A DNA stretch of 64,000 nucleotides from Candidatus Howiella intestinavium. GTDB taxonomy: Bacteria > Bacillota > Clostridia > Oscillospirales > Acutalibacteraceae. Below are positions 7,905-22,900 of the stretch, piece by piece. The number at the start of each line of letters is the position of its first letter. Positions within the stretch are counted from its first letter, which is position 1. Location: positions 1 to 64,000 of the forward strand of contig CAJFVX010000018.1 in NCBI GenBank assembly GCA_904420585.1, in the 5' to 3' direction. A program made the position numbers and the translations under genes. The notes beneath the pieces were generated by a model. It had not been told where the DNA came from. It saw only the letters and a program-made list of their open reading frames with translations, and ran no database searches.

Positions 7905-9251
7905 ATGGACGATTGGAACAAGACGCCGGAGGGCGAGGACAATACCGAAGGCTTTACCGGGGACGGGCTGCAGGAGAATGACGCCCGGGAGGAATCCTAC
8001 GGCGCCTGGGAGGAGGCCGGCTTTACCGGGGATGAGGCAGAGAAAGCCAAAACCTTTTACGGGCCGGCGGCCGATGACGATTATACTGTCGATACAAGTC
8101 CTGTCCATCAGGCCGACGAGGACGATTTTGTCATCGGTAAGGGTTTCCGGCTGGAAGAGGAGCCGGCGCCGGTATCCTACCCCCGCACCCAGACGGGAAG
8201 CTATGGGAAAAAAAAGAAGAAAAAGAAGCGGAAGGGCTGTCTGGGCTCGATTATATGGATTTTAGTCATCCTTATCATCGCCGGGGGACTGGCCACCGGC
8301 ATTATTATGGCCGGGTCGGACCTGCTGGGCATCGGCAAAAACGAAATCTGCCAGGTGGAGATCGAAAAGGGGTCCTCCACCCAGCAAATCGCCGAGACCC
8401 TCAAGGAGGCGGGGGCCATCCGTTTCCCCACCCTCTTCCGGCTGTATTCCAAGCTGAAGGGCAATGACGGGACATATCAGTACGGCGTGTATGAATTCAA
8501 CACCGAAATCGGCTACAGCGGCATTATGGACCTGCTCCAGACCGAGGGGGCCCAGGCCGAAATGGCCGAGGTGCGCATCCCCGAAATGGCCAGCATCGAC
8601 CAAATCGCCGCCCTTCTGGAGGAATCGGGAGTCTGCTCCAAATCCAACTTCATGACGGCCATGCAGTCGGGGACCTTTAAGGAAAGCTTTGTAGGGGACA
8701 TCCCGGTGGAAAAGGTGCACTACCGGCTGGAGGGCTACCTCTTCCCGGATACCTATAAGTTTATCAAGGATGATTCGGTGGAGGGCGCCACCCGGGCTAT
8801 CCAGCAGATGCTCAACCGCATGGACGAAATGTTTACAAATGACATGCGGGAGCAGGCGATAGAGATGGGCAGCAACATGCACAATATCCTGACCATGGCC
8901 TCCATTGTAGAGATGGAAGCCAGTGGGCACCCGGACGAAATGCCCAACGTGGCGGCGGTGTTCTACAACCGGCTGAGCTGGGACGAGCCCAAGCTGCTGG
9001 GTTCCTCTCCTACGGCCGAATACCCCTATGGCGACGGGCGGTATGATACCAACATAACCGAGGGCCTGCCGCCGGGACCCCTGTGCTCTCCCAGCCTGGA
9101 CGCCATCAAGGCGGCCCTCAATCCCACCGAGGGATTTACCGCCACCTATTTTGTCACCGACAGCGATATGCAGTTTTACTACAACAATTCCCTGGATGCC
9201 CATAACAAAACCATTGCGGATTTGAAGGCAAAGGGCAAATGGATCGGCTGA
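7905..9251 (+). CDS. mltG: Endolytic murein transglycosylase (MltG/YceG)
   Basis: Membrane-anchored enzyme that cleaves nascent peptidoglycan strands and sets glycan length. The 448-residue protein has a long acidic cytosolic N-terminus, a Lys/Arg cluster, one membrane span (about residues 114-137), a LysM-like region, then the YceG fold. The catalytic Glu is E336 in SIVEMEASG, followed by VAAVFYNRLS as in the family. TAGGAGG sits 7 bases ahead of the ATG. The unusually long acidic tail (about 100 residues) is a Firmicutes variation. A strong terminator follows. Confidence 0.92.
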   Translation: MDDWNKTPEGEDNTEGFTGDGLQENDAREESYGAWEEAGFTGDEAEKAKTFYGPAADDDYTVDTSPVHQADEDDFVIGKGFRLEEEPAPVSYPRTQTGSYGKKKKKKKRKGCLGSIIWILVILIIAGGLATGIIMAGSDLLGIGKNEICQVEIEKGSSTQQIAETLKEAGAIRFPTLFRLYSKLKGNDGTYQYGVYEFNTEIGYSGIMDLLQTEGAQAEMAEVRIPEMASIDQIAALLEESGVCSKSNFMTAMQSGTFKESFVGDIPVEKVHYRLEGYLFPDTYKFIKDDSVEGATRAIQQMLNRMDEMFTNDMREQAIEMGSNMHNILTMASIVEMEASGHPDEMPNVAAVFYNRLSWDEPKLLGSSPTAEYPYGDGRYDTNITEGLPPGPLCSPSLDAIKAALNPTEGFTATYFVTDSDMQFYYNNSLDAHNKTIADLKAKGKWIG

Positions 9252-9269
9252 CGCCCAAAAGATAAGAGA

Positions 9270-9321
9270 AGCGGCGCGGGATCGGCGGAGGGAGTCCGCT
9301 TTCCCGCGCCGCTGTTTTGTT
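9270..9321 (+). terminator. Terminator after mltG
   Basis: Perfect 12-bp stem AGCGGCGCGGGA / TCCCGCGCCGCT followed by GTTTTGTT. It ends just before the ribosome binding site of the next gene. Confidence 0.8.
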
Positions 9322-9337
9322 AGGAGGAGGCCCGGAT

Positions 9338-10567
9338 ATGGAGAAAAATTTAGAACTGCTTTGCCCGGCGGGCAGTCCGGAGGCCCTGCGGGCGGCGGTG
9401 GATTTCGGGGCCGACGCGGTGTATCTGGCCGGCAAGGCCTTCGGTATGCGCACGGCCTCCCGGAATTTTGACGAGGCCGAACTGCGGGCAGGGATAGCCT
9501 ATGCCCACGCCCGGGGCGTGCAGGTGCATGTGACCTGCAATACCATGCCCCGCAACCGGGAGCTGGCGGACCTGTCGGCCTTTCTGGAGCTGGCGGCCGA
9601 CGCCGGGGCGGACGCCCTGATTGTGGCCGACCCGGGAATTATGGAGCTGGCAAAGGCATACGCGCCGGAACTGCCCCTGCACGCCTCGGTGCAGGCCGGC
9701 GTCACCAATTACGGCACGGCCCGGGCCCTCTATAATATGGGGGCCAGCCGGGTGGTGCTGGCCCGGGAGTTGACGCTGGAAGAAATCGCCGAAATCCGGG
9801 CCAGGACGCCGGCGGATTTGGAGCTGGAGGCCTTTGTCCACGGGGCGGTCTGCATTTCCGAATCGGGCCGCTGCCTGCTTTCCTACTATATGACCGGCCG
9901 GGACGCAGCCCGGGGGGACTGCGCCCAGCCCTGCCGGTGGAAATACGCCCTTGTGGAGGAAAAGCGGCCGGGGCAGTATTTCCCCATAGCCGATACCGAA
10001 GGGGGCTCCTATATCCTCAATGCCAAAGACCTGTGCATGGCCGGTCATATGCCGGATTTAATTCGGGCGGGGGTCACCAGCTTCAAGATAGAGGGCCGGG
10101 CTAAGTCGGCCTACTACGCGGCGGTGACGGCGGCGGCCTACCGGGCGGTGCTGGACGCCTGCCGGGAGGCGCCGGATGCGCCGCCTCCGCATTGGGCGCT
10201 GGAAGAGCTGGAAAAAATCAGCCATCGGCCCTATTCCACCGGGTTTTATTACGGGAATCCGGAACAGGAGCCAATAAAAGGTGGTTATATACGCAGCTGC
10301 CGGCTGGCGGCGGTGGTCCTGGATTGGCAGGATGGGATATTGACCGTGGCCCAGCGGAATAAGTTTACAAGGGGGCAGGTGCTGGACTGCCTGCAGCCCG
10401 GCGGGCCCTCCTTCCCTGTGGCGGTGGGAGAGATGTTTGACGGGGATGGCAGTCCCATCGACGCCGCCCCCCACGCCGAAATGACCGTCCGCATTCCCTG
10501 TCTGCGGCCGGTGCGGCCGGGGGCTTTCCTGCGTATGGAATGGGAGGAGGAAAAGGCGGATGATTGA
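9338..10567 (+). CDS. Peptidase U32 family protein
   Basis: A 409-residue U32 protein. The start LCPAGSPEAL and the block HGAVCISESGRCLLSYYM followed by ARGDCAQPCRW contain the conserved cysteines of U32 proteins, several of which are now known to take part in hydroxylation of tRNA or ubiquinone rather than proteolysis. The ATG at 9338 follows AGGAGGAGG; an in-frame TTG at 9317 is less likely. The next gene overlaps its end by 8 bases. Similarity to the TrhP/RlhA type suggests RNA modification, but this is inference. Confidence 0.88.
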   Translation: MEKNLELLCPAGSPEALRAAVDFGADAVYLAGKAFGMRTASRNFDEAELRAGIAYAHARGVQVHVTCNTMPRNRELADLSAFLELAADAGADALIVADPGIMELAKAYAPELPLHASVQAGVTNYGTARALYNMGASRVVLARELTLEEIAEIRARTPADLELEAFVHGAVCISESGRCLLSYYMTGRDAARGDCAQPCRWKYALVEEKRPGQYFPIADTEGGSYILNAKDLCMAGHMPDLIRAGVTSFKIEGRAKSAYYAAVTAAAYRAVLDACREAPDAPPPHWALEELEKISHRPYSTGFYYGNPEQEPIKGGYIRSCRLAAVVLDWQDGILTVAQRNKFTRGQVLDCLQPGGPSFPVAVGEMFDGDGSPIDAAPHAEMTVRIPCLRPVRPGAFLRMEWEEEKADD

Positions 10568-10970
10568 CGCAATTGCAGATTTGATAAAGCAGGCCGACGC
10601 GGCCATTGCCGCAGAGCGGTTTGACGATTTAATGGACTTTTACACCGAGGACGCCCTGCTGGTGGTAAAGCCGGGGCTGTATGCCAGGGGAAAGGCCCAA
10701 ATCCGGGCGGCCTTTGTCAAAATCGCTGCCTATTTTCAAAACAGCGTCCGGCCTTCCCAGGGGAATATGGTGATGCTGGAGGCAGGGGATACGGTCCTGG
10801 TCCTGTCCCGGACTTTGCTGCAGGCCGACAACCAGGCGCAGTCGGCCTACAGTATGGACCGGCGGGCCACCTATGTCTTCCGGCGCAGGGGGGACAGGTG
10901 GCTATGCGCCATCGACAATTCTTACGGCACGTCCCTGCTGGACGAGGACGGCCAGACCAGCATCGGTTAA
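10560..10970 (+). CDS. SnoaL-like/DUF4440 (NTF2 fold) protein
   Basis: A 136-residue single-domain protein with the NTF2-like pattern: an N-terminal helix (ADAAIAAERFDDLMDFYTEDALLV interrupted here for length), a GRAQIRAAF-like segment and a C-terminal DRWLCAIDNSYG strand pair. Such domains bind small ligands or act as isomerases; no catalytic residues can be assigned. It overlaps the U32 gene and is 29 bases from a GNAT gene. Confidence 0.7.
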   Translation: MIDAIADLIKQADAAIAAERFDDLMDFYTEDALLVVKPGLYARGKAQIRAAFVKIAAYFQNSVRPSQGNMVMLEAGDTVLVLSRTLLQADNQAQSAYSMDRRATYVFRRRGDRWLCAIDNSYGTSLLDEDGQTSIG

Positions 10971-10999
10971 AGATTCTATGCTGCCGGGGAGGCGTTTTT

Positions 11000-11461
11000 A
11001 TGGAAGTCAGAAAAGCCGAAATGAAGGATTTGCCCGCCGTCAGCCGGCTGTACCGCCTGCTCAATGAGGACATGGCGGCCCTGCAGCCGGCGTATGTCCG
11101 GCCCGCCGATCAGGATGAGGCCTTCCTGCGGGAAAGCGTCCGGGAAAAGACGTCGGACATTCTGCTGGCGGTGGAGGGGGAAGCCGTGCGGGGGTTTGCC
11201 CTGGTGCAGCTGCGGCACACGCCGCCCTATACCTGCATCGTCCCCCATACCTATGTGTATTTGCTGGATTTGGTTATGGATACCCCTGTGCGGGGACGGG
11301 GAGGCGGGCGCCTTCTGCTGGCGGCCGTGAAGGCCTGGGCCAAAGAGATGGGAGCCGAATATGTGGAGCTCCAGGTTTTCAGCCAAAATACCCGCGCCCG
11401 GCAGCTGTACGAGGGGGAAGGGTTTGTCGACCAGATGCGCACCCTGCGCTGCGGCCTGTAA
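11000..11461 (+). CDS. GNAT family N-acetyltransferase
   Basis: A 153-residue acetyl-CoA-dependent acyltransferase. The acetyl-CoA loop is seen as VRGRGGGRLLL after the beta-strand YLLDLVMD, and the C-terminal NTRARQLYEGEGF motif is typical. The ATG at 11000 has GGGGAGG seven bases upstream. Substrate is unknown. It ends the U32 operon; a strong bidirectional terminator follows. Confidence 0.88.
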   Translation: MEVRKAEMKDLPAVSRLYRLLNEDMAALQPAYVRPADQDEAFLRESVREKTSDILLAVEGEAVRGFALVQLRHTPPYTCIVPHTYVYLLDLVMDTPVRGRGGGRLLLAAVKAWAKEMGAEYVELQVFSQNTRARQLYEGEGFVDQMRTLRCGL

Positions 11462-11484
11462 AGCTTTGCTGCCAGCAATAAAGG

Positions 11485-11526
11485 AAAAGCCCCGCTCCGG
11501 CTGCTTCATGCCGGAGCGGGGCTTTT
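11485..11526. terminator. Strong bidirectional terminator
   Basis: A 16-nt stem AAAAGCCCCGCTCCGG pairs with CCGGAGCGGGGCTTTT around a 10-base loop, with a T-run on both strands. It separates the GNAT gene from the end of the convergent beta-galactosidase gene. Confidence 0.9.
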
Positions 11527-11581
11527 TCCGTGGGGTATACAGGAGGTATGCATATCGCCGGAGACCGGCGACTGTGCCGTG

Positions 11582-17179
<5,598 letters not shown>

Positions 17180-17248
17180 TTAAGTTGCTTTTATCCGTAA
17201 AGCCGGCCCGTGCCGGCAAAAAGCCTGCATATGCGGCCTGTATATTCC

Positions 17249-18853
17249 TTAAGCCGGGCAGACGGCCGGTTTCCCTTCCGCCGCCCCGTCCAGCCGGATG
17301 ATCAGTTCTCCCTCTTCGGTTGTAAGTGCCAGGGAATCGTCCACAAAGCCTTTGTCCAGCGCCAGGGTATAGGCAAAACCTTCATAGGTAAGCCCTAAGG
17401 CTGCAGGACCCAGCCGCCGCATCTGGGGCAGGCCGTCGGCATCCGGGGCAAAGCGGTTTACAAACCGCAGCCCTGCATCCCGGTCAGCCTGTATCCGAAT
17501 ACCGGATTCCGACAGGGTAAAGGTCACGTCCCCGCAGGGGGTGCCGGTAAAGGTCACCAGGGCCGCCCCGTCAGATTCCGTATACCGCATTTCCCCAAAG
17601 GGCATCCCCTCGTTCGGCAAGCCCGCGCCCGCCGCAGGATAGAGGCCGCCCCGCACGCCGCCGCCGCTGAAGCGGATGCCGTCGGCCACGGGCAGGTTGT
17701 CGAAGGTCAGCTTATCCGAGTCACATACCTTATCGAAATACCGTTCCCGGTAGTCCTCCCGGAAGCAGTAGAGATCCCGGATCCAGAACCGGCCGTCCTC
17801 GGCGTAGAGGTTGACCCGGTAGTTTTTGCTGGTGTACCAGACCGATTTGCGCCCCTCTCCCTTCCAGTCATCCATGGCGGCGATGACCGCAGGGGGGGTG
17901 GCGGAAAAGCGATTTTTAAACCACCGCCCGGTCTCCCCCAGGGTCTCCACCTGGATTTCCTCCGCCGCCTGCATTTGCCGGAACCGGTCAAACTGATAGA
18001 TAAGGCCCTTTTCCATAGCCGGCCAGCCAAAGCTGTTCTCCTGCCCGGCCTGGGCGTAGCCGAAGGAAAGGCAGCGGCCGCTGAAATTTTCCCGTAAGTA
18101 CCAGTCCACCCAGGCCGGCTCGCCGCCGCCCCCGCCCGAGCCGGCGTAGACCGGCTCCAGGGAAATGACCCCCTGGCAGCCGGTGGGCCGCAGGGCGGAC
18201 ACATCCAGCCCGCAGTCGTACTGGAGCACCGGGTCGGCCCCCAGCATCCGGAAGACCGGTACGTCTATCTGCTTTTCCGGGCTGCCGGCGGGGCAGAGGA
18301 CGTTTTCCCGGCTGGGGTAGTAGCCCTGGCCGTAGGGGCCGCCCCAGATGGTGTAGCCGTCGGTGCCCCACTGCTCTTTGCAGTTGCAGGCGGCATCCAG
18401 GCCGTAGGTTTCGGATGCGTAGCGGAGGGTGTGGGCGTCAAAGGCCCAGGAACCCAGCACCCGGGGATAATACCCGAACACCTCTTTAAACCCGGTGAAC
18501 AGCCCGTCGATAAGCCGCTCCCGCTCGGTGAGGGTGTATCCCACCGAGAAGCCGTACCGGGCCTGCCAGTCCCAGGCGTACCGCCCCCGCCAGGGAATGC
18601 CCGCCCGGTGGTTTAGGGGCTCCACCATCTCCAGCCAGACTCCCAGCTCGAACTGCGCGGGGTCAAGTTCCTTTAGCATCCCGGAAAAGGCCGGGTTTAT
18701 CAAAGCGTCGTATTGCAGCAGAAAGGTGCCCTTCAAACCGTGTCTGATTAGCAGATCGATTTGCTTTTTCACCGGCAGGGTCAGGTCGTCTTCCGTGCGG
18801 GGATCAAAGCCCCGGATGAAATTGATGATGTTGATTATTTGTTTCTTTTCCAC
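17249..18853 (-). CDS. Unrecognised protein, possible carbohydrate-active barrel enzyme
   Basis: A protein of about 534 residues with no signal peptide. The N-terminal half has a pattern like the (beta/alpha) barrel of polysaccharide deacetylase/GH superfamily proteins: FIRGFDPRTEDD, LIRHGLKGTFLLQYDALI, then LGVWLEMVEPLN and GSWAFDAHTLRYASETYGLDA interrupted by aromatic-rich segments. The C-terminal third is beta-rich. No family was identified and no catalytic residue can be named. GTG at 18853 (AAAGG about 11 bases ahead) is a likely start; a GTG at 18865 is possible. It lies between the GH2 gene and the divergent AraC gene, suggesting a role in glycan use. Confidence 0.55.
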   Translation of the reverse strand: MEKKQIINIINFIRGFDPRTEDDLTLPVKKQIDLLIRHGLKGTFLLQYDALINPAFSGMLKELDPAQFELGVWLEMVEPLNHRAGIPWRGRYAWDWQARYGFSVGYTLTERERLIDGLFTGFKEVFGYYPRVLGSWAFDAHTLRYASETYGLDAACNCKEQWGTDGYTIWGGPYGQGYYPSRENVLCPAGSPEKQIDVPVFRMLGADPVLQYDCGLDVSALRPTGCQGVISLEPVYAGSGGGGGEPAWVDWYLRENFSGRCLSFGYAQAGQENSFGWPAMEKGLIYQFDRFRQMQAAEEIQVETLGETGRWFKNRFSATPPAVIAAMDDWKGEGRKSVWYTSKNYRVNLYAEDGRFWIRDLYCFREDYRERYFDKVCDSDKLTFDNLPVADGIRFSGGGVRGGLYPAAGAGLPNEGMPFGEMRYTESDGAALVTFTGTPCGDVTFTLSESGIRIQADRDAGLRFVNRFAPDADGLPQMRRLGPAALGLTYEGFAYTLALDKGFVDDSLALTTEEGELIIRLDGAAEGKPAVCPA

Positions 18854-18881
18854 AAAACATAGCACCTTTCAATAATAAATC

Positions 18882-18910
18882 TTGATATTTATTTTTGTTC
18901 AGTATATAAT
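18882..18910 (+). promoter_or_regulatory. Sigma-A promoter of the AraC gene
   Basis: TTGATA at 18882-18887, 17-bp spacer, TATAAT at 18905-18910. Confidence 0.75.
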
Positions 18911-18924
18911 AGAGAAAAATAAAA

Positions 18925-18955
18925 GTCCATTCACATATCAATGATATGCATGGAC
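18925..18955. promoter_or_regulatory. Inverted repeat, candidate operator
   Basis: Nested dyad: GTCCAT...CATATC-aat-GATATG...ATGGAC with perfect inner (6 bp) and outer (6 bp) arms. It lies between the divergent AraC and 17249-18853 genes, just after the AraC promoter, so it could serve autoregulation and control of the divergent GH2 operon. Confidence 0.5.
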
Positions 18956-18980
18956 AAATCGCTGATTAGGAGGGTTTTGT

Positions 18981-19850
18981 ATGCAAAACGTATCCTACTA
19001 TCGCGTATTGACCGATGTAGACAACAATTTCCTTTCGGAGGAAGTTCCCATACAGGTGAACTGCACCGGCTATTCCCGCTACAGCGGGGAGGTCTGGGGA
19101 CGGACGGTCCGGCGGGATTACTATTTGTTTTACCTTTGGGGCGGCGGCGTCCGGGTGGATAAGCCGGCGGAGGGCCGGGTTATGCGGCCGGGGGATATGA
19201 TTGTATTCGGCCCCGACCAGCCCTTTGACTACATAAAGCAGCCCAACCGGGATATGGAGTATTACTGGGTGCACTTCACCGGCTACCACGCCGGCCGGAT
19301 GCTGGAGGAATGCGGCATCCCGGTGAACCAGATCGTGTCGCCGGGGATCCATTTGGAGTTGTGTGAGGGGTTCCGGAGCCTTTTTTCCGCCTTTTTGACC
19401 CGGGACAGCCTCTTTGAAATCGAGACGGCCCAGCGGCTCTGCGCCATCCTGGTGCAGCTGGGGCGGGCCCTGTCCGGCCATTCGGAGGACGCGGCACCCA
19501 CCGACCCCCGCATCCGGCAGGCCTTGGGGGTTATCCACGAGAATGTGGGCCGGCCCCTTTCGGTGGAGCAGCTGGCCGAGGAGTCCCATATGAGCGTCAG
19601 CCATTTCCGCTCGGTATTCCGCCGGATAACCGGCTTTTCACCCCAGGAGTATATCACCCTGTCCAAGCTGAATTACGCCTGTCTCCTTCTGCGGCAGACC
19701 GATTTGAGCATCCGGGAGGTGGGGGAGTCCTCCGGCTATGCCGACCCCCAGTATTTCAGCCGGATTTTCGGCCGGCATTTCGGCCTGTCCCCCGGTTCCT
19801 ACCGGAATGTAAAAAGGCAGGAACCGGAGAAATTCGGCAATTTGGTTTAA
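18981..19850 (+). CDS. AraC family transcriptional regulator
   Basis: A 289-residue regulator with an N-terminal cupin-like sugar-sensing domain (PGDMIVFGPDQPFDY, then YYWVHFTGYHA) and a C-terminal double helix-turn-helix (about residues 180-285; SVEQLAEESHMSVSHFRSVF, then the second HTH ending YADPQYFSRIFGRHFG). TTAGGAGGG precedes the ATG. It is divergent from the putative glycosidase/GH2 pair, the usual arrangement for a local carbohydrate activator. Ligand unknown. Confidence 0.92.
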   Translation: MQNVSYYRVLTDVDNNFLSEEVPIQVNCTGYSRYSGEVWGRTVRRDYYLFYLWGGGVRVDKPAEGRVMRPGDMIVFGPDQPFDYIKQPNRDMEYYWVHFTGYHAGRMLEECGIPVNQIVSPGIHLELCEGFRSLFSAFLTRDSLFEIETAQRLCAILVQLGRALSGHSEDAAPTDPRIRQALGVIHENVGRPLSVEQLAEESHMSVSHFRSVFRRITGFSPQEYITLSKLNYACLLLRQTDLSIREVGESSGYADPQYFSRIFGRHFGLSPGSYRNVKRQEPEKFGNLV

Positions 19851-19866
19851 AAACTGCGTTTTTTCC

Positions 19867-19895
19867 TTTCTATGGGCCTTGGGATTTGTTATAAT
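19867..19895 (+). promoter_or_regulatory. Probable promoter of the nuclease-helicase gene
   Basis: TATAAT at 19890-19895, 78 bp ahead of the start codon; the -35 match (TTTCTA at 19867-19872) is weak. Confidence 0.45.
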
Positions 19896-19972
19896 ACATT
19901 GCAAGCGGCGGGCAGGCTCTGTCCGCCGCCCTTTGATTTGGAAAATACAGCAAGAAGGAAAGGGACTATCCC

Positions 19973-22900
19973 ATGCAAATCGCCGACCTGCACATCCATT
20001 CCAAATATTCCCGGGCCACCAGCCGGGACTGCGATGCGCCCCATCTGGAGTTCTGGGCCCGCCGCAAGGGCATTACCCTGCTGGGCACGGGGGACTTTAC
20101 CCATCCCGCCTGGCGGGCCGAGCTGTCCGAAAGGCTGGAGCCGGCGGAGGAGGGGGTTTATACCCTGCGGGAAGAATGCCGTATGCCGGCCGACGGGGCG
20201 GCGGGGGCGGGCAGGCCCCGGTTTGTGCTGTCGGGGGAAATCAGTTCCATATACAAGAAAAACGGCCGGGTGCGCAAGGTGCATAACGTCATCCTGCTGC
20301 CCTCCCTTCAGGCGGCGGACAGGCTGGCGGCCCGGCTGGAGGCCATCGGCAACATCCATTCCGACGGCCGCCCCATCCTGGGGCTGGACAGCCGGGATCT
20401 GCTGGAAATCACCCTGGAAACCTGTCCCGACGCCGTCTTTATCCCCGCCCATATCTGGACCCCCCACTTTTCCCTTTTCGGGGCCTTTTCGGGGTTCGAC
20501 ACCATAGAGGAATGTTTTGAGGATATGACCCCCTATATTCACGCCCTGGAAACCGGCCTCTCCTCCGACCCGCCCATGAACTGGCGGCTGTCGGCCCTGG
20601 ACAAGTACGCCTTAGTCTCCCACTCGGACGCCCACTCCCCCCAGAAACTGGGCCGGGAGGCCGACCTGCTGGACATCCCCCTGTCCTTTGGCGCCCTGGC
20701 CGCCGCCCTCCGCGGCCGGGGAGGGGAAGGTTTTAAGGGGACGGTGGAATTTTTCCCGGAGGAGGGGAAGTACCATCTGGACGGGCACCGGAAGTGCGGC
20801 CTCTGCCTGCAGCCGGTCGAAACGGTGGCCGCCGGAGGACGCTGCCCGGTCTGCGGGGGCAAGCTGACCATCGGGGTGCTCCACCGGGTGGAGGAACTGG
20901 CCGACCGGCCGGAGGGCTTCCGGCCGCCCGACGCCCCGCCCTACGAAAGCCTGGTGCCCCTGCCCGAGATCATCGCGGCCTGTTCGGGCGTTTCGGCTGC
21001 AAGCCAAAAGGTGGCCCGGCGGTACGAGGCCATGCTGCGGGAGCTGGGCAATGAATTTTATATCCTGCGGGAGCTGCCCGAAAGCCAAATCGAAGCCTTT
21101 GCCGGCCCGGCCATCGCAGAAGGCATCCGCCGGGTGCGGGAGGGCCAGGTGGAACTGGCGGCCGGCTACGACGGGGAATATGGAAAGGTGAAAATCCTGG
21201 ACGAGGGGGAAATCCAGGCCCTGTCCGGCCAAATGCGCCTTTTTCCCGGCGAAAAGCCTGTAAAGAAGAAAGCCCGGGCGAGCCTTGCCGGTATGAAAAA
21301 GCAGACGGCAGCCGAGCCGGCCCCGGCCGGGGAAGAGAAAGCCGGGCCGCTTGCGGAACTCAATGACGAGCAGGAAGCGGCGGCCGCATCGAAAGAGGCG
21401 GTGACGGCGGTGGTGGCCGGCCCCGGCACCGGCAAGACCAAGACCCTGATTGCCCGCATCGCCTGGCTGTTGGAGCAGGGGGTGAAGCCGGGGCAGATTA
21501 CGGCTGTCACCTTTACCAATAAGGCGGCGGAGGAGATGGCCGGCCGGCTGGAGGCCTGCGCCGGCCGCCGAAGGGCCCGGGCGGTGTCGGTGGGCACCTT
21601 CCACGCCATCTGCCTGCATATATTGGAGGCGGCCGGCCTGTCCGTCCGCCTGGCCGACGAGGCCGCGTCCCGCCGTATAGCTGCCGAAGCGGCGGCCGAG
21701 ACGGGCTGCAAGTGGACGCCCGCCCGTATCCTCCGGGCGGTTTCGGCCGTCAAAAACGGCCTGGAGGCCGAATTGCCGGCCGGCCTGTACAAAGCCTATA
21801 ACCAGCGCTTACAGGCGGCGGGATATATGGATTTCGACGATTTGCTGCTGGCGGTGCTTAAGCGGTTTGAAAAGGGGGAAATGCCGGCCGGGGCCTGCCG
21901 CCCCTTTACCCACCTGCTGGTGGATGAGTTCCAGGACATAAACCCCGTGCAATACCGGCTGGTGCGGGCCTGGAGCCGGGAAGGGAAGAGCTTGTTTGTC
22001 ATCGGCGACCCCGACCAGTCCATCTACGGCTTCCGGGGAGCAGACAGCCGCTGCTTTGCGCGGCTGCAGGAAGAACTGCCCCAGACCAAGGTTGTCCGCC
22101 TTGTCCGCAACTACCGCTCCACCCCGGAGATTATCGGATGCGCCCTGCCGGCCATTTCCCGGAACCCCGGCGGCGCGGGGGAGCGGGTGCTGGAGGCCCA
22201 GGGTTCGGCGGGGGGCAAGGTGCGGCTGCTGACGGCGGCCGACGGCTTTGCCGAAGCCCTTTTTGTGGCCAAGGAAATCGGCCGCATGGTGGGCGGCATG
22301 GATATGCTGGAGGCGGCCGCCGCCCGACCCCAGGTCAGAAGTTTTGGGGACATCGCCGTTTTATACCGCACCCACAAGCAGGCCGAACTGCTGGAACAGT
22401 GCCTGTCCGCCGAGGACATCCCCTACATCGTGCGGGGCCGGGACGACTACCTGCTGGACCCGGCCGCAGCGGGGCTTACGGCTTACTTCCGCTGGCTGCT
22501 GGATGAGAAGGACGGCTACAGCCTGCATACGGCCCTCACCTGCCTTTTCGGCCTTTCGGAAGAAGAGGCGGCGGCCCTCTGCGCCGACGGGATGGATAGG
22601 GATACCATCCTCCGAAAAGCGGCAGAAACCGGTGGGACAGCCGTCCGGTTCGGAAGGTGTACCGGAATCTATAAAGAGCGGGCCGCAAAGGAAAAGCCCG
22701 GTCGGCTGCTGGAGAATCTGGCGGCCGATTTGGAGCTGGCGGGGAACCCGGCGGTGGAAAAGCTGGAGCGGGCGGCGCTTTTCTATAATCACATGGACGC
22801 CTTCCTGCAAAACCTGACCCTGGGCGCCGAGGGGGATATATCCCGCAGCGGCGGCAAGACCTATACGGCCGACGCCGTTACCCTCATGACCCTCCACGGG

